Source of the DNA: Ectothiorhodospiraceae bacterium
GTDB lineage: Bacteria > Pseudomonadota > Gammaproteobacteria > Nitrococcales > Aquisalimonadaceae
Length of the DNA stretch: 64,000 nt
Reading direction: 5' to 3'
Assembly: GCA_020831845.1 (NCBI GenBank)
Contig: JAFIFV010000061.1
Coordinates: 1 to 64,000 of the forward strand
The notes under the pieces were generated by a model. It did no database searches and had not been told where the DNA came from. It was given only the letters and a program-made list of their open reading frames with translations. Of the stretch, positions 22,460 through 31,678 are shown piece after piece. A program made the position numbers and the translations under genes. The first letter of the stretch is position 1. Every line of letters starts with the position of its first letter.

Positions 22460-23041
22460 CTATTCCTTGCGATAGGCCCGGGAAACCACCACCGGCTCCC
22501 GCGGCACGTTCTGGTGTGGGCCGTGTGAGCCGGTAGGCACCTGGGCGATCTCGTCCACCACATCCATGCCCTCCACCACCCGGGCGAACACGGCATAGCC
22601 GAAATCCCGCGAGCCGTGATTCAGGAAGGCATTGTCGTTCAGGTTGATGAAGAACTGCGAGGTGGCGCTATTGACCTGCTGGGTGCGCGCCATCGACAAC
22701 GTGCCGCGGTCGTTCTTCAGACCATTGTCGGCTTCGTTCTTGATGGGATCACGCGTGTCCTTCTGGTTCATGTCGGCGTCAAAACCGCCGCCCTGGATCA
22801 CGAAACCGGGCATGACGCGGTGGAAGATCGTGCCGTCGAAGAAGCCGTCATCCACATAGGAGAGAAAATTCTCCACGGTGACTGGCGCTTCATCGGGGAA
22901 CATTTCAATCGTGATATCGCCGTGGCTAGTCTCGAATACCACCATGGGTACATCTCCTTCGTTGTCGGAATCGGCGGCCCAGGCACTCCCCAGAGACAGG
23001 CTGACAGCCAGGGCCAGAAACAAACGTGCAATCACTCTCAT
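22460..23041 (-). CDS. ppiA: Periplasmic peptidyl-prolyl cis-trans isomerase (cyclophilin)
   Basis: 193 aa. A signal peptide (MRVIARLFLALAVSLSLGSAWA) precedes a compact cyclophilin domain: MVVFETSHGDITIEMFPDEAPVTVENFLSYVDDGFFDGTIFHRVMPGFVIQGGGF, then QFFINLNDNAFLNHG and YAVFARVVEGMDVVDEIAQ. The active-site Arg in FHRVMPGF and the Gln in VIQGG are present. The export signal argues for PpiA, not the cytosolic PpiB. ATG at 23041; the track's 256-aa start runs back into the DUF3301 gene. Confidence 0.92.
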   Translation of the reverse strand: MRVIARLFLALAVSLSLGSAWAADSDNEGDVPMVVFETSHGDITIEMFPDEAPVTVENFLSYVDDGFFDGTIFHRVMPGFVIQGGGFDADMNQKDTRDPIKNEADNGLKNDRGTLSMARTQQVNSATSQFFINLNDNAFLNHGSRDFGYAVFARVVEGMDVVDEIAQVPTGSHGPHQNVPREPVVVSRAYRKE

Positions 23042-23046
23042 GCTTT

Positions 23047-23385
23047 TCACTCCACAGATGGCCTGCCGGGCTCCTCCGGCAATGCGTGCGGCTCCAGTTC
23101 CACCTTCATGACGCGCCTTCCAACCACGTCCACCCAGCCCCGGTAGCGGCGATCCCCCAGGGTGGCAAACTCGAAGCCATACCGTCGGCGCAACCGCATC
23201 CAGCCACCGGCACCGCGCTCCAGGCGCCACTGCAGCCGTACCACGCTGTCGTCCAGAAACTGTACCTCAGCCTGCCGACAGGCCCGGCGCCCGGCGGCGC
23301 GCGCTGCCTCCAGCGCGCGCGTGGCCTGCAGCCACCACACCACGACCGCGGCCAGGGCCAGCCCCCACCACAGCTCGTTAGGCAT
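23047..23385 (-). CDS. DUF3301 family membrane-anchored protein
   Basis: 112 aa. One N-terminal membrane segment (ELWWGLALAAVVVWWLQA) is followed by a basic region with ACRQAEVQFLDDSVVRLQWRLERG and RRYGFEFATLGDRRYRGWVDVVGRRV, the pattern of the DUF3301 family found in Gammaproteobacteria. Function is unknown. Its ATG overlaps the stop of the NYN gene as TGATG, and it ends 5 bp before ppiA, so the three are probably one unit. Confidence 0.8.
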   Translation of the reverse strand: MPNELWWGLALAAVVVWWLQATRALEAARAAGRRACRQAEVQFLDDSVVRLQWRLERGAGGWMRLRRRYGFEFATLGDRRYRGWVDVVGRRVMKVELEPHALPEEPGRPSVE

Positions 23386-24215
23386 CAGGGTTGGCCCACC
23401 TGCCGGATGTTGGTGGCCTGCAAGCCGCCCTCCTTGACGGTGGACGGCTGTATATCGAACTCGAACAGCAGCTTGTGGCTCGGCAGATCAGTGCCACGGA
23501 CACCGTCGGGCAGGTCGCCATCCCGGAAGAAGACCGAAGCATAGGGGGAATCCGGGTTGCGGGTGTCGGTAATCCAGAGCTCGTCGGAGATCCTGCGCAG
23601 GAAACGCATGAAGCCGAAACCGTCACTGTTGCGATGGTAGCAGATGCCCCGGACCCGGGATCCCGGCTCCCCCCAGGCCGGCCGTTCCCCGTTGCGCCCG
23701 GTGGGCAGCAGATTCGGGACAAGGTAACCGGACAGGTACACATCGGCTTCGCGACGCAGATCCGACGACACATTGTCGAATGCCAGCACCTCCACACGGC
23801 AACCCTGATTCTGCAGCGCACGGACCACCTGTACGAAATCGCCGTCACCGGTGGCCAGCAGCACGCGCCCCAGGCTCTGGGACTGCAGCAGCGCATCCAC
23901 CGCCATGTCCAGGTCCGCATTGGCCTTGGCGTAGGCGTTGCCTTCGTCGTCCTTGTACCACTTGTACTGCTTGATGATCACCTTGTAGCCGAACTCGCGG
24001 ATGGTGGAGAAGAAGTTGTTCGCCCGCGTGGCGTACTGACGGTCGCGCTTGCCCCGCTCCTCGTCGTAGGTGACATAGGCGTTCAGCCGGATCGGTTCGC
24101 CGTATCCGCGGCAGGCGTATTCCCGCAACACGTCGTACTGCATGCCGAACCCGCCGTTGATCTGGATATTGGCGGCATCCACGTAGATGCCGACCGCCGT
24201 CCTGTAACCCGCCAT
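23385..24215 (-). CDS. NYN/LabA-like domain protein (PIN-fold, DUF88)
   Basis: 276 aa. The N-terminal NYN domain has the acidic residues expected for a PIN-like metal site: VGIYVDAANIQ, KANADLDMAVDALL and LLATGDGDFVQVVRALQ. The C-terminal about 90 residues (GICYHRNSDGFGFMRFLRRISDELWITDTRN) look like a small beta-barrel, possibly of cold-shock/OB type. NYN proteins are suspected RNases, and the fold is shared with LabA. The cellular target is unknown. Stop and next start overlap (TGATG). Confidence 0.82.
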   Translation of the reverse strand: MAGYRTAVGIYVDAANIQINGGFGMQYDVLREYACRGYGEPIRLNAYVTYDEERGKRDRQYATRANNFFSTIREFGYKVIIKQYKWYKDDEGNAYAKANADLDMAVDALLQSQSLGRVLLATGDGDFVQVVRALQNQGCRVEVLAFDNVSSDLRREADVYLSGYLVPNLLPTGRNGERPAWGEPGSRVRGICYHRNSDGFGFMRFLRRISDELWITDTRNPDSPYASVFFRDGDLPDGVRGTDLPSHKLLFEFDIQPSTVKEGGLQATNIRQVGQP

Positions 24216-24254
24216 GGGATATCCGTTGTTATGGTTGGTGGTATCCGGGGGCGA

Positions 24255-25322
24255 TCACCTGGCATTGACCGGCACCCGGTTGCGGACTGTATCACGCCCG
24301 AACAACTCTGCCATGCGTTCGGCATTCGGCGCTTGCACCACACCGCGCTCCGTGACCAGGACATCCACCAGCTCGGCCGGAGTTACGTCGAACACCGGGT
24401 TCCAGGCATCGGCCCCGTCGGGAGCCACCCGCCTGCCGGCGATGGACAGCAGTTCTTCCGCGCCGCGATGCTCCAGCGGAATGGCGGACCCCTCACCGAG
24501 CTGCATATCCACCGTGGACGCGGGCGCCACCACCATGAATCCGATGCCATGATAGCGTGCCGCCACGGCGAGACCGTAAGTGCCGATCTTGTTGGCCACG
24601 TCCCCATTCGCCGTGACACGGTCAGCGCCGACCACCACCCAGGCAACCTTGCCTTGGAGCATCAGCAATGGGGCGGCAGCATCCGCGAGCAATGTGACCG
24701 GCACGCCATCCTGCTGAAGCTCCCAGGCGGTCAACCTGGCACCCTGCAGCCAGGGTCGGGTTTCATCGGCATAGACGGCGGTAAGCCGCTGCTCGGCCCA
24801 AGCCTGACGGATCACACCGAGCGCGGTCCCGAAACCGCCTGTGGCCAGCGACCCGGTATTGCAATGCGTCAGCACGCCACTGCCCGGGGGGATCAAAGCC
24901 GCGCCCAGGCGGCCCATGCGATGATTCGCAGCCAGATCCTCCTGTTCGATGGCCCGCGCCTCCTCCAGCAGGCGAGGCTCCGGGCTCGCAGCCTCGTCCA
25001 GCTCCACGGCGGCCATGCGTTCGAGCGCCCACGCCAGGTTCACCGCGGTGGGGCGGGATTCGGCCAGCACGCGCAGGGCCTGCAGCCAGGCCGGCCGGCC
25101 GCCGTGGCTCCAGCACTCGCGCGCAGCCAGCACCGCACCGTAGGCCGCTGCGATGCCGATCGCCGGGGCCCCGCGTACCACCATATCGGTGATTGCGCCT
25201 GCCACCGCCCGGTAGTCCGCGCACAATACCTCCCTCACCTCTGCGGGGAGCAGGCGCTGGTCCAGCAGGTACAGGCCATCTTCCCGCCATCGAATGGGAC
25301 GCACGGTGTCGTGGGGTTGCAT
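24255..25322 (-). CDS. mtnA: S-methyl-5-thioribose-1-phosphate isomerase
   Basis: 355 aa. Isomerises methylthioribose-1-phosphate to the ribulose form in methionine salvage. Signature stretches: [43 protein letters not shown] with the catalytic Cys, and [25 protein letters not shown] with the catalytic Asp. ATG at 25322 follows GGAGG. It is divergent from mtaD, which feeds the same salvage route. mtnA near gyrA, mtaD and ubiG is also the Pseudomonas arrangement. Confidence 0.96.
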   Translation of the reverse strand: MQPHDTVRPIRWREDGLYLLDQRLLPAEVREVLCADYRAVAGAITDMVVRGAPAIGIAAAYGAVLAARECWSHGGRPAWLQALRVLAESRPTAVNLAWALERMAAVELDEAASPEPRLLEEARAIEQEDLAANHRMGRLGAALIPPGSGVLTHCNTGSLATGGFGTALGVIRQAWAEQRLTAVYADETRPWLQGARLTAWELQQDGVPVTLLADAAAPLLMLQGKVAWVVVGADRVTANGDVANKIGTYGLAVAARYHGIGFMVVAPASTVDMQLGEGSAIPLEHRGAEELLSIAGRRVAPDGADAWNPVFDVTPAELVDVLVTERGVVQAPNAERMAELFGRDTVRNRVPVNAR

Positions 25323-25474
25323 TGCATCCTCCGTCGAATAGTCGGTGATATTTTCTCACAGTTCGGCGCGTGACCAAGAAAAACACCGAAGCAAACACGG
25401 CCTCGGGGCCATGCGCGGTATACTGCGCGCGGAGACGCCAAGGCCTGACACTACCCGCGATAAGGTTCGCCAAC

Positions 25475-26806
25475 ATGGAACAGATAGATACGCTGATCAA
25501 CGCGCGCTGGGTCATTCCGGTGGAACCGGATGGCTCCGTGCTGGAAAACCACAGCGTCGCGATCCGCGATGGCCGCGTTGAGGCGGTCCTGCCGACGGCG
25601 GACGCCGACGCGCGTTACGAAACCGACCGACGCGTGGAGCTGCCGCATCACGCGCTGATTCCCGGCTTGATCAACGCCCACACTCATGCGGCCATGAACC
25701 TGCTCCGCGGACTGGGCGATGACCTGCCGCTGATGCAATGGCTGCAGGAACATATCTGGCCGGCGGAACAGCGCCACGTCAGCCCCGAATTCGTTCACGA
25801 CGGAGTGGAAGCCGCTTGCGCCGAGATGCTGCGTGGAGGCGTCACCGCGTTCAATGACATGTACTTCTTTCCGGACGTGACCGCCCGCGTGGCCAATCAG
25901 GTGGGCATGCGCGCCTCGGTAGGCATGATCGTGATCGACCTTCCCAGCGCTTACGGCGACGGCCCGGACGACTACCTGGACAAGGGGCTCGCCATGCGCG
26001 ACCAGTGGCGCGACAGCCCGCTGATCTCCACCGTCTTCGCCCCACACGCACCCTACACGGTAGGAGAAGCCGCCCTGTCGCGTATCGCCATGCTGGCGGG
26101 AGAGCTGGACGTGCCCGTGCACATGCACGTGCACGAAACCGCGTTCGAGGTGGCACAGAGCGTGGAGCAGGCCGGCAAGCGCCCGCTGCAGCGGTTGCAA
26201 GAGTCAGGGCTGATCGGTCCCGCCTTCATGGCCGTGCACATGACCCAGCTCACCGATGACGAGATCGCAATGGTGGCCCAGGCCAACGCCAGCGTCATCC
26301 ATTGCCCGGAATCCAATCTGAAGCTGGCCAGCGGCTTCTGCCCCGTGCAGGCGCTGTGCGAGGCAGGCGTCAACGTCGCGCTGGGTACCGATGGCGCCGC
26401 CAGCAACAACGATCTGGACATGTTCGGCGAGATGCGGACGGCGGCACTGCTCGCGAAAGCCGTATCCGGCAACGCCGCCGCCCTGCCGGCCGCTGCCGCA
26501 CTGCGGATGGCCACCCTGAACGGCGCGCGCGCGCTGGGGCTGGAGCACATCACCGGCTCCATCGTCCCCGGCAAGTTTGCCGACCTGACGGCGGTGGATA
26601 TGTCCGGCCTTGACGCCGAACCGGTCTACGACCCGCTCTCCCACCTGGTCTATGTCGGCAATCGCCTCCATGTCACCGACACCTGGGTCGCCGGGCGACA
26701 ACTCTTGCGCGAGCGCGAACTGACCACCATTAATCGAGAAACGGTTCTCGGAAAGGTGCGCGACTGGCGAGAGAAGATACTTGCAAGTGATACGCAACGG
26801 GAATAG
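25475..26806 (+). CDS. mtaD: 5'-methylthioadenosine/S-adenosylhomocysteine deaminase
   Basis: 443 aa amidohydrolase of the TRZ/ATZ group. Metal motifs: LINAHTHAAMNLLRG, VHMHVHETAFEV, MAVHMTQLTDDE and LGTDGAASNNDLDMF. The PGKFADLTAVDM end is typical. Deaminating methylthioadenosine gives methylthioinosine; its phosphorolysis supplies the substrate of MtnA, which is encoded divergently 150 bp away. ATG at 25475 (MEQIDTLINARWVIPVEPDG) was preferred to the track start, which adds 35 unrelated residues. Confidence 0.9.
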   Translation: MEQIDTLINARWVIPVEPDGSVLENHSVAIRDGRVEAVLPTADADARYETDRRVELPHHALIPGLINAHTHAAMNLLRGLGDDLPLMQWLQEHIWPAEQRHVSPEFVHDGVEAACAEMLRGGVTAFNDMYFFPDVTARVANQVGMRASVGMIVIDLPSAYGDGPDDYLDKGLAMRDQWRDSPLISTVFAPHAPYTVGEAALSRIAMLAGELDVPVHMHVHETAFEVAQSVEQAGKRPLQRLQESGLIGPAFMAVHMTQLTDDEIAMVAQANASVIHCPESNLKLASGFCPVQALCEAGVNVALGTDGAASNNDLDMFGEMRTAALLAKAVSGNAAALPAAAALRMATLNGARALGLEHITGSIVPGKFADLTAVDMSGLDAEPVYDPLSHLVYVGNRLHVTDTWVAGRQLLRERELTTINRETVLGKVRDWREKILASDTQRE

Positions 26807-26870
26807 GAAATTTTCGCCAAACACGCTACATTAAGTAGTAGACGTTATCCATTGAATATTAAGGGTCGTC

Positions 26871-27599
26871 ATGAACGCCAGCCCGAACGTCAATCCATCC
26901 GAAGTCGCCAAGTTCGAGGCGTCTGCGAGCCGCTGGTGGGATCCGGAGGGCGAGTTTCGCCCCCTGCATGAAATCAACCCGCTGCGACTTGGCTACATCG
27001 AGGTCTGGGCGGACCTGGGCGGCCGCAAGGTACTGGATGTCGGCTGCGGCGGCGGCATCCTTTCGGAGAGCATGGCGCTGAAGGGAGCCGACGTCACAGG
27101 CATCGACATGGGCGAAGGGCCGCTCAACGTCGCCCGGCTGCACGCTATGGAAAGCGGTGCCACTGTGGACTACCAGCGCAGCACGGTGGAAGAGCTGGCC
27201 TCGTCCCGGCCCGGAACGTTCCAGGTGATCACCTGCATGGAGATGCTGGAGCACGTGCCCGATCCCGCCTCGGTCGTTGAAGCCTGCGCGCGCCTCACGG
27301 TACCTGGGGGCAAACTGTTTTTCTCCACACTCAACCGCACCCCCAAAGCCTATCTGCAGGCCATCATCGGGGCGGAATACATGCTGGGCATGCTACCGCG
27401 CGGCACCCATGACTACAGTCAGTTCATCCGACCGTCCGAGCTTTGCGCCTGGGCGCGGGCCGCCGGCCTGGTGCTGCGCGATCTCACCGGCATGCGTTAC
27501 AACCCGCTGAGCCGCCGGTACAGTCTCGGCAAGAATGTGGACGTGAACTACCTGGCCTGTTTCGAGAAGCCGGGGGAGGACGAGCACGGTGAACGCTAG
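26871..27599 (+). CDS. ubiG: Ubiquinone biosynthesis O-methyltransferase
   Basis: 242 aa SAM-dependent methyltransferase that performs both O-methylations of ubiquinone synthesis. It starts [36 protein letters not shown], a UbiG hallmark. SAM motif I is [16 protein letters not shown], with [13 protein letters not shown] as the following motif, and [10 protein letters not shown] ends the fold. Start ATG at 26871 after AAGGGTCGTC. The stop overlaps the GTG start of the phosphatase gene downstream. Confidence 0.97.
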   Translation: MNASPNVNPSEVAKFEASASRWWDPEGEFRPLHEINPLRLGYIEVWADLGGRKVLDVGCGGGILSESMALKGADVTGIDMGEGPLNVARLHAMESGATVDYQRSTVEELASSRPGTFQVITCMEMLEHVPDPASVVEACARLTVPGGKLFFSTLNRTPKAYLQAIIGAEYMLGMLPRGTHDYSQFIRPSELCAWARAAGLVLRDLTGMRYNPLSRRYSLGKNVDVNYLACFEKPGEDEHGER

Positions 27600-28395
27600 C
27601 GGTTCCGCGGCCTGGCATCATGCCTGCGGCATCGGCATCCCGCTGATCGCGGCCGAGCCCGCGCCGGCGCCCGTCCGTCGTACCGGGCTGCCCGCCGACA
27701 CGATCAAGGCGGTGTTGTTCGACCTGGACGGCACCCTGCTGGACACGGCCCCCGACCTGATCCATGCAGCCAACCAGTTACGCGTCGAACACGGGCTTGA
27801 ACCGCTGGTGGACGGCATCTATGGCCCGGTCGTCTCGCACGGCAGTGCGGCGATGATCCAGCGCAGTTTCAATATCGCACTGGATGACCCGCGCATGCAG
27901 CTCCTGCGCAGCCGTTTTCTGGAGCTCTACAGCGCCTCGGTCAGTCAGTCCACGCGGCCGTTCGACGGTATGTTGCCGCTACTGGACGGTATCGAAGAGC
28001 GGGGCCTGCTGTGGGGCGTGGTCACCAACAAGCCCGGTTGGCTCACCCACCCACTGCTGCGCGCGCTGGGACTTGAAGAACGATGTGCCTGTATCGTCTC
28101 AGGAGATACCCTGCCCTGTCGCAAGCCGGATCCGGCTCCCGTGTCCCACGCCTGCGAACTCCTGGGTGTTCAGCCGTCGGAGGCCGTCATCCTGGGCGAC
28201 GCGATGCGCGATGTGGATGCCGGCCAGCGCGCCGGAACCGCCACCCTGGTCGCGCTATTCGGTTACATCTGCGCCGAGGATCGTCCCACGGAATGGGGCG
28301 CGGACGGCCTCATCGGCCATCCGCTGGACCTGCTCCCCTGGCTGGATTCAAGAGCGGGCGATGCGCTGATGTCCACTGTCGCCGCCGCCCGCTAG
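27589..28395 (+). CDS. mupP: HAD-family phosphatase, MupP/Gph-like
   Basis: 268 aa as drawn. The HAD core is complete: [16 protein letters not shown] (motif I, nucleophile Asp), VVTNKPGW (II), CRKPDPAPV (III) and [17 protein letters not shown] (IV). In Pseudomonas the ubiG-linked copy next to yciK is MupP, an N-acetylmuramate-6-phosphate phosphatase of wall recycling; the family is also called Gph (phosphoglycolate phosphatase). The neighbours here favour MupP. GTG at 27589 has GGGGGAGGA upstream and overlaps ubiG, but it gives an unusual 37-residue leader before the HAD core, so the true start may lie further in. Confidence 0.82.
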   Translation: MNASGSAAWHHACGIGIPLIAAEPAPAPVRRTGLPADTIKAVLFDLDGTLLDTAPDLIHAANQLRVEHGLEPLVDGIYGPVVSHGSAAMIQRSFNIALDDPRMQLLRSRFLELYSASVSQSTRPFDGMLPLLDGIEERGLLWGVVTNKPGWLTHPLLRALGLEERCACIVSGDTLPCRKPDPAPVSHACELLGVQPSEAVILGDAMRDVDAGQRAGTATLVALFGYICAEDRPTEWGADGLIGHPLDLLPWLDSRAGDALMSTVAAAR

Positions 28396-28404
28396 GGGAC
28401 GCCC

Positions 28405-29703
28405 ATGACCACCCTGCCCGACCAGCCGGAGGTGCTTGCCCTGGTTGCCGCCGCCATGCTCCTCGGTGCGATCATCGCCGGCCTGCTGGTACACCACCGC
28501 TCCCAGCGCCGTTTGCAGGCCCTCCAGCACGAGAACACCATGCTCCGTTCCCGGCTTGATGCGGAACAACGCATCGCGGAAGAGCGCAATGCCTCGTTCC
28601 GGACTGCCCGCGAGCAACTGGCGGAAAGCTTCCGCGCCATGTCCAGCGACGCGCTGCGCCACAACAACGAGGAGTTTCTCCGCCTGGCGCAGCAGAAGCT
28701 GGCACAGTTCCAGGTGCAGGCAAAGGCCGAACTGGGCGATCGGGAAAAAGCCGTGGAAGCCCTGGTAAGGCCGATCCGGGAGGCACTGGGCAAGACCGAG
28801 GCGCAGTTGCAGGCCATGGAGAAGGAACGTCAGAGCAACCACGGCGCCTTGCAGGAACAGCTCAAGCGCATGACTCAGGACCAGGACCGCCTGCGCGACG
28901 AGACGCATAATCTGGTGAAGGCGCTGCGCCGACCCGAGGTGCGCGGCCGCTGGGGCGAACTGACGCTGCGACGGCTGGTGGAGCTGGCCGGCATGGTGGA
29001 ACACTGCGACTTCACCGAGCAGCCCAGTGTCCGCGGGGAGACGGGCGCCGTGCGCCCGGACATGGTTGTCCGGCTGCCCAACGGACGCGCCGTGATCGTC
29101 GACGCCAAGACACCCCTGGACGCCTATCTCGAGGCCATGGAGGCGCCGGATGAAACCAGCCGCAATCAGGCCCTGTCCCGGCATGCCCGCAAGCTGAGGG
29201 AGCGCGTGCGGGAGCTGGCAGCCAAGAATTACTGGCAGCAGTTCAGCAATACACCGGATTTCGTCGTGCTCTTCATCCCCGGCGACCAGTTTCTCACCGC
29301 AGCACAGGATCTGGATCGCGACCTGCTGGAACACGCGCTGGACCAGCGCGTGATACTGGCCAGCCCAACCACGCTGGTCGCCCTGCTCCGCGCCGTGGCA
29401 TTCGGCTGGCAGCAGGAGGTGGTCGCCGAACACGCGGAGCGGATACGGGAACTGGGAGAGGCGCTCTACGACCGGGTGGTGACCTTCTCCGAACACATGG
29501 AAAAACTGGGCCGGAGCCTGGGCTCGTCGGTCGACGCCTACAACAAGGCCGTGGGCTCGATGGAGCGGCAGGTCCTGTCCGGCGCTCGCCGCTTCACGGA
29601 ACTGGGGCTACGCCCGCGCAAGGCACTGGGCACGCCCGATGCGCTGGAGAAATCGGTACGTCCGGTGACCGTCGTGACCGCGGAGGACGCCGGCAACTCC
29701 TAG
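28405..29703 (+). CDS. rmuC: DNA recombination protein RmuC
   Basis: 432 aa. An N-terminal membrane segment (VLALVAAAMLLGAIIAGLLV) and a long coiled coil (residues about 30-170) precede the RmuC domain: RPEVRGRWGELTLRRLVELAGM, RPDMVVRLPNGRAVIVDAKTPLDAYLEA and DFVVLFIPGDQFLTAAQ. The domain has a restriction-endonuclease-like fold, and RmuC limits inversions at short inverted repeats in E. coli. It starts 9 bp after mupP. Confidence 0.95.
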   Translation: MTTLPDQPEVLALVAAAMLLGAIIAGLLVHHRSQRRLQALQHENTMLRSRLDAEQRIAEERNASFRTAREQLAESFRAMSSDALRHNNEEFLRLAQQKLAQFQVQAKAELGDREKAVEALVRPIREALGKTEAQLQAMEKERQSNHGALQEQLKRMTQDQDRLRDETHNLVKALRRPEVRGRWGELTLRRLVELAGMVEHCDFTEQPSVRGETGAVRPDMVVRLPNGRAVIVDAKTPLDAYLEAMEAPDETSRNQALSRHARKLRERVRELAAKNYWQQFSNTPDFVVLFIPGDQFLTAAQDLDRDLLEHALDQRVILASPTTLVALLRAVAFGWQQEVVAEHAERIRELGEALYDRVVTFSEHMEKLGRSLGSSVDAYNKAVGSMERQVLSGARRFTELGLRPRKALGTPDALEKSVRPVTVVTAEDAGNS

Positions 29704-29807
29704 AGTGTGCCACCCCGTACATGCTTCCTGAAAGATCATCAAGTGTACCTTTGCGCTGAAGGCGGGCTTGTGTTCTTATCCCGCCACCGGAACAGCTCAG
29801 AATTTCC

Positions 29808-30650
29808 ATGCAGCCACTGGACTACTGTCAGGACAAGGCGGCCCCACCGGGCTCCGACCGCTACTATGCGCTACGCATGGCGGCGCCGGACCGTCGTGCC
29901 GACCTGCTCGCACTGCACACCTACCACGCGGAAATCATGGCCATTCCGCTGGAGGTCTCGGACCCCGGCGTTGCCAGCGTGAAACTCAACTGGTGGCGGG
30001 AAGAGCTGGACCGCATATTCAGCAACCAGGCCCGGCACCCGGCCGGACAGTTGCTGCAGGAGACAGTGCGCCGCCACGGACTGCCACGGGAACCTTTCAC
30101 GCATATCCAGGAAGCGGCGGCCATGGACCTGGAATACGGTGCCTACCCAAGCTTTCGCGAACTTTCGGTGTATTGCCACCATAGCGGCGGTGCGCTGATG
30201 CAGCTGCTGGTTACCGTGAGCGGCTACACCGAGGAGGCGACGCTGGCCTTCGCCCATGACCTCGGCATGGCGCTGACCCTGGATGACCGGCTGCACCACC
30301 TGCGCGCTCACGCCCTCGCGGGTCGCAGCTATATTCCCGAGGACGAAATGCGGGTGGCCGGGGTGCATCGCGACGATTTCCTGCAACCTCAGGGCCAGGA
30401 ACAGCTGCGGGAACTACTCGCGCAACAGGGGGAACGGGTGCTGGAATTCCTGCAGCAGGCGGAGCAACGGCTGCCGCGTGACGATGCACCGGCACAGCGC
30501 AGTCAGCTCGTACTCGCGGCCCTGGCCCGTACGCTGCAACAGGAAATGCAGCGGGACGGCTACCCGGTGCTGGAGCAGTCCTACGAACTCACCCCCATCC
30601 GCAAACTCTGGATTGCCTGGCGGACAGCCCGGCGAGCCGGCAAACGCTGA
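29808..30650 (+). CDS. Squalene/phytoene synthase-fold protein lacking the Asp-rich motifs
   Basis: 280 aa, all-helical. The overall pattern fits the family (DRYYALRMAAPDRRADLLALHTYHAEI, VKLNWWREEL, FAHDLGMALTLDDRLHHLRAHALAGRSYIPEDEM). At the position of the first catalytic DxxxD (normally CREVDDIVDE) it reads YHAEIMAIPLEVSD, and at the second (normally NIIRDVGEDARRGR) it reads RLHHLRAHALAGR. Both magnesium-binding Asp clusters are therefore gone. Proteins of this kind are related to NDUFAF6, a non-catalytic complex I assembly factor. A carotenoid or hopanoid function is unlikely. It lies just upstream of yciK. Confidence 0.75.
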   Translation: MQPLDYCQDKAAPPGSDRYYALRMAAPDRRADLLALHTYHAEIMAIPLEVSDPGVASVKLNWWREELDRIFSNQARHPAGQLLQETVRRHGLPREPFTHIQEAAAMDLEYGAYPSFRELSVYCHHSGGALMQLLVTVSGYTEEATLAFAHDLGMALTLDDRLHHLRAHALAGRSYIPEDEMRVAGVHRDDFLQPQGQEQLRELLAQQGERVLEFLQQAEQRLPRDDAPAQRSQLVLAALARTLQQEMQRDGYPVLEQSYELTPIRKLWIAWRTARRAGKR

Positions 30651-30663
30651 CAGGAAGCACATC

Positions 30664-31452
30664 ATGACGAACCAAACAGCAGAATCGGTCGGCCAGCTCA
30701 CTGAGCTGCCGGCCACGCCACCAGCCATCGCCGATCAGCTCAGGGACAGAGTCATCCTGATCACCGGCGTCGCTCGCGGATTAGGCAAGGCAGCCGCCGA
30801 GGCCTGCGCCTGCGCCGGCGCCACCGTGATCCTGCTGGACAAGGAGCTGAAGCCGCTGGAAAAGCTCTATGACCACATCGTCGCCCAGGGCTGGCCCGAA
30901 CCTGTGATTCACCCGATGAATCTGGAAGGCGTGGGGCCCGCCGAATTCCTGGAACTGGCAACGGCCATCGACCAGCATTTCGGCAAGTTGGACGGTCTGC
31001 TGCACAACGCGGCGTTCCTCGGCGAGCTGTCGCCGATGATGAACTATGATCCCGAAATCTGGGCCAGAGTGCTGCACGTCAACATCAACGCGCCATTCCT
31101 GCTGAATCATGTCTGTCTGCCGCTGATGCAACGTGCGACGGACGCCAGACTGGTGTTTGTCAGCGACGCCGTCGGACGGCGCGGGAAGGCGTTCTGGGGT
31201 GCCTACGGCGCATCCAAGGCCGCGGTCGAGAACATGATGGAAACCCTGTCATTGGAACTGGGGCGCGGCCCGGTCAAGGTGATGAGCTTCGACCCCGGCG
31301 CTGTCGACACGGCCATGCGCCGCAAGGCATACCCCGCTGAAAGTACGGATGGCCAGCGCCAGCCCGAAGACCTGGCCGCTTGGTTCGTCTATCTGATGGG
31401 GCCGGACAGTGGACACCTGCACGGTCGCCGGACGCGGCTCGGGGAAAGCTGA
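30664..31452 (+). CDS. yciK: YciK-like short-chain dehydrogenase
   Basis: 262 aa SDR. NAD(P)-binding ILITGVARGLGKAAAEACA; LLHNAAFLGELSPM corresponds to NNAG; the active site is S in VFVSDAVGRRGKAFWGAYGASKAAVENMM, with the YxxxK Tyr and Lys present. The natural substrate of YciK is not established. ATG at 30664 follows AGGAAG; the track's 389-aa version extends through the preceding gene in another frame. Position downstream of ubiG/mupP agrees with the Pseudomonas layout. Confidence 0.88.
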   Translation: MTNQTAESVGQLTELPATPPAIADQLRDRVILITGVARGLGKAAAEACACAGATVILLDKELKPLEKLYDHIVAQGWPEPVIHPMNLEGVGPAEFLELATAIDQHFGKLDGLLHNAAFLGELSPMMNYDPEIWARVLHVNINAPFLLNHVCLPLMQRATDARLVFVSDAVGRRGKAFWGAYGASKAAVENMMETLSLELGRGPVKVMSFDPGAVDTAMRRKAYPAESTDGQRQPEDLAAWFVYLMGPDSGHLHGRRTRLGES

Positions 31453-31504
31453 CCGACACTGCCATACCTCGGCTTGCGCCCGGAGAAAGGAACCGGTTGC
31501 CCAG

Positions 31505-31544
31505 TCTGGCGCGCTTGTTATGAAGTGTGTCACACTTCGCCAGA
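31505..31544. promoter_or_regulatory. Nested inverted repeats between yciK and the next gene
   Basis: GAAGTGTGTCACACTTC (31522-31538) is a perfect palindrome around one central base. Outside it, TCTGGCG (31505-31511) pairs with CGCCAGA (31538-31544). No T-run follows, so this is not a standard terminator. It could be an operator for the gene starting at 31679 or a transcript-end hairpin for yciK. Confidence 0.45.
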
Positions 31545-31615
31545 GTCAAAACCGATACTGTGCATGCTCAAAGCAGAAATAGTTGCTACATAACTCAATC
31601 AAGGGAAGCGCTGAG

Positions 31616-31641
31616 GTTCTCACACGATCGTGCTTGAGAAC
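31616..31641. promoter_or_regulatory. Inverted repeat upstream of the 151-aa gene
   Basis: GTTCTCACACGATCGTGCTTGAGAAC has outer arms GTTCTCA/TGAGAAC and the inner perfect palindrome CACGATCGTG, with a 2-base asymmetry. It lies 38 bp before the ATG at 31679, a position suited to an operator or a 5' hairpin. Confidence 0.45.
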
Positions 31642-31678
31642 ATCAGCCCAGGGAACGCGCTAGCAGGATGGCAAACCA

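Noticed and set aside
23391-25373. 660-aa plus-strand ORF
   Set aside because: It runs opposite the NYN gene and mtnA, both well supported.
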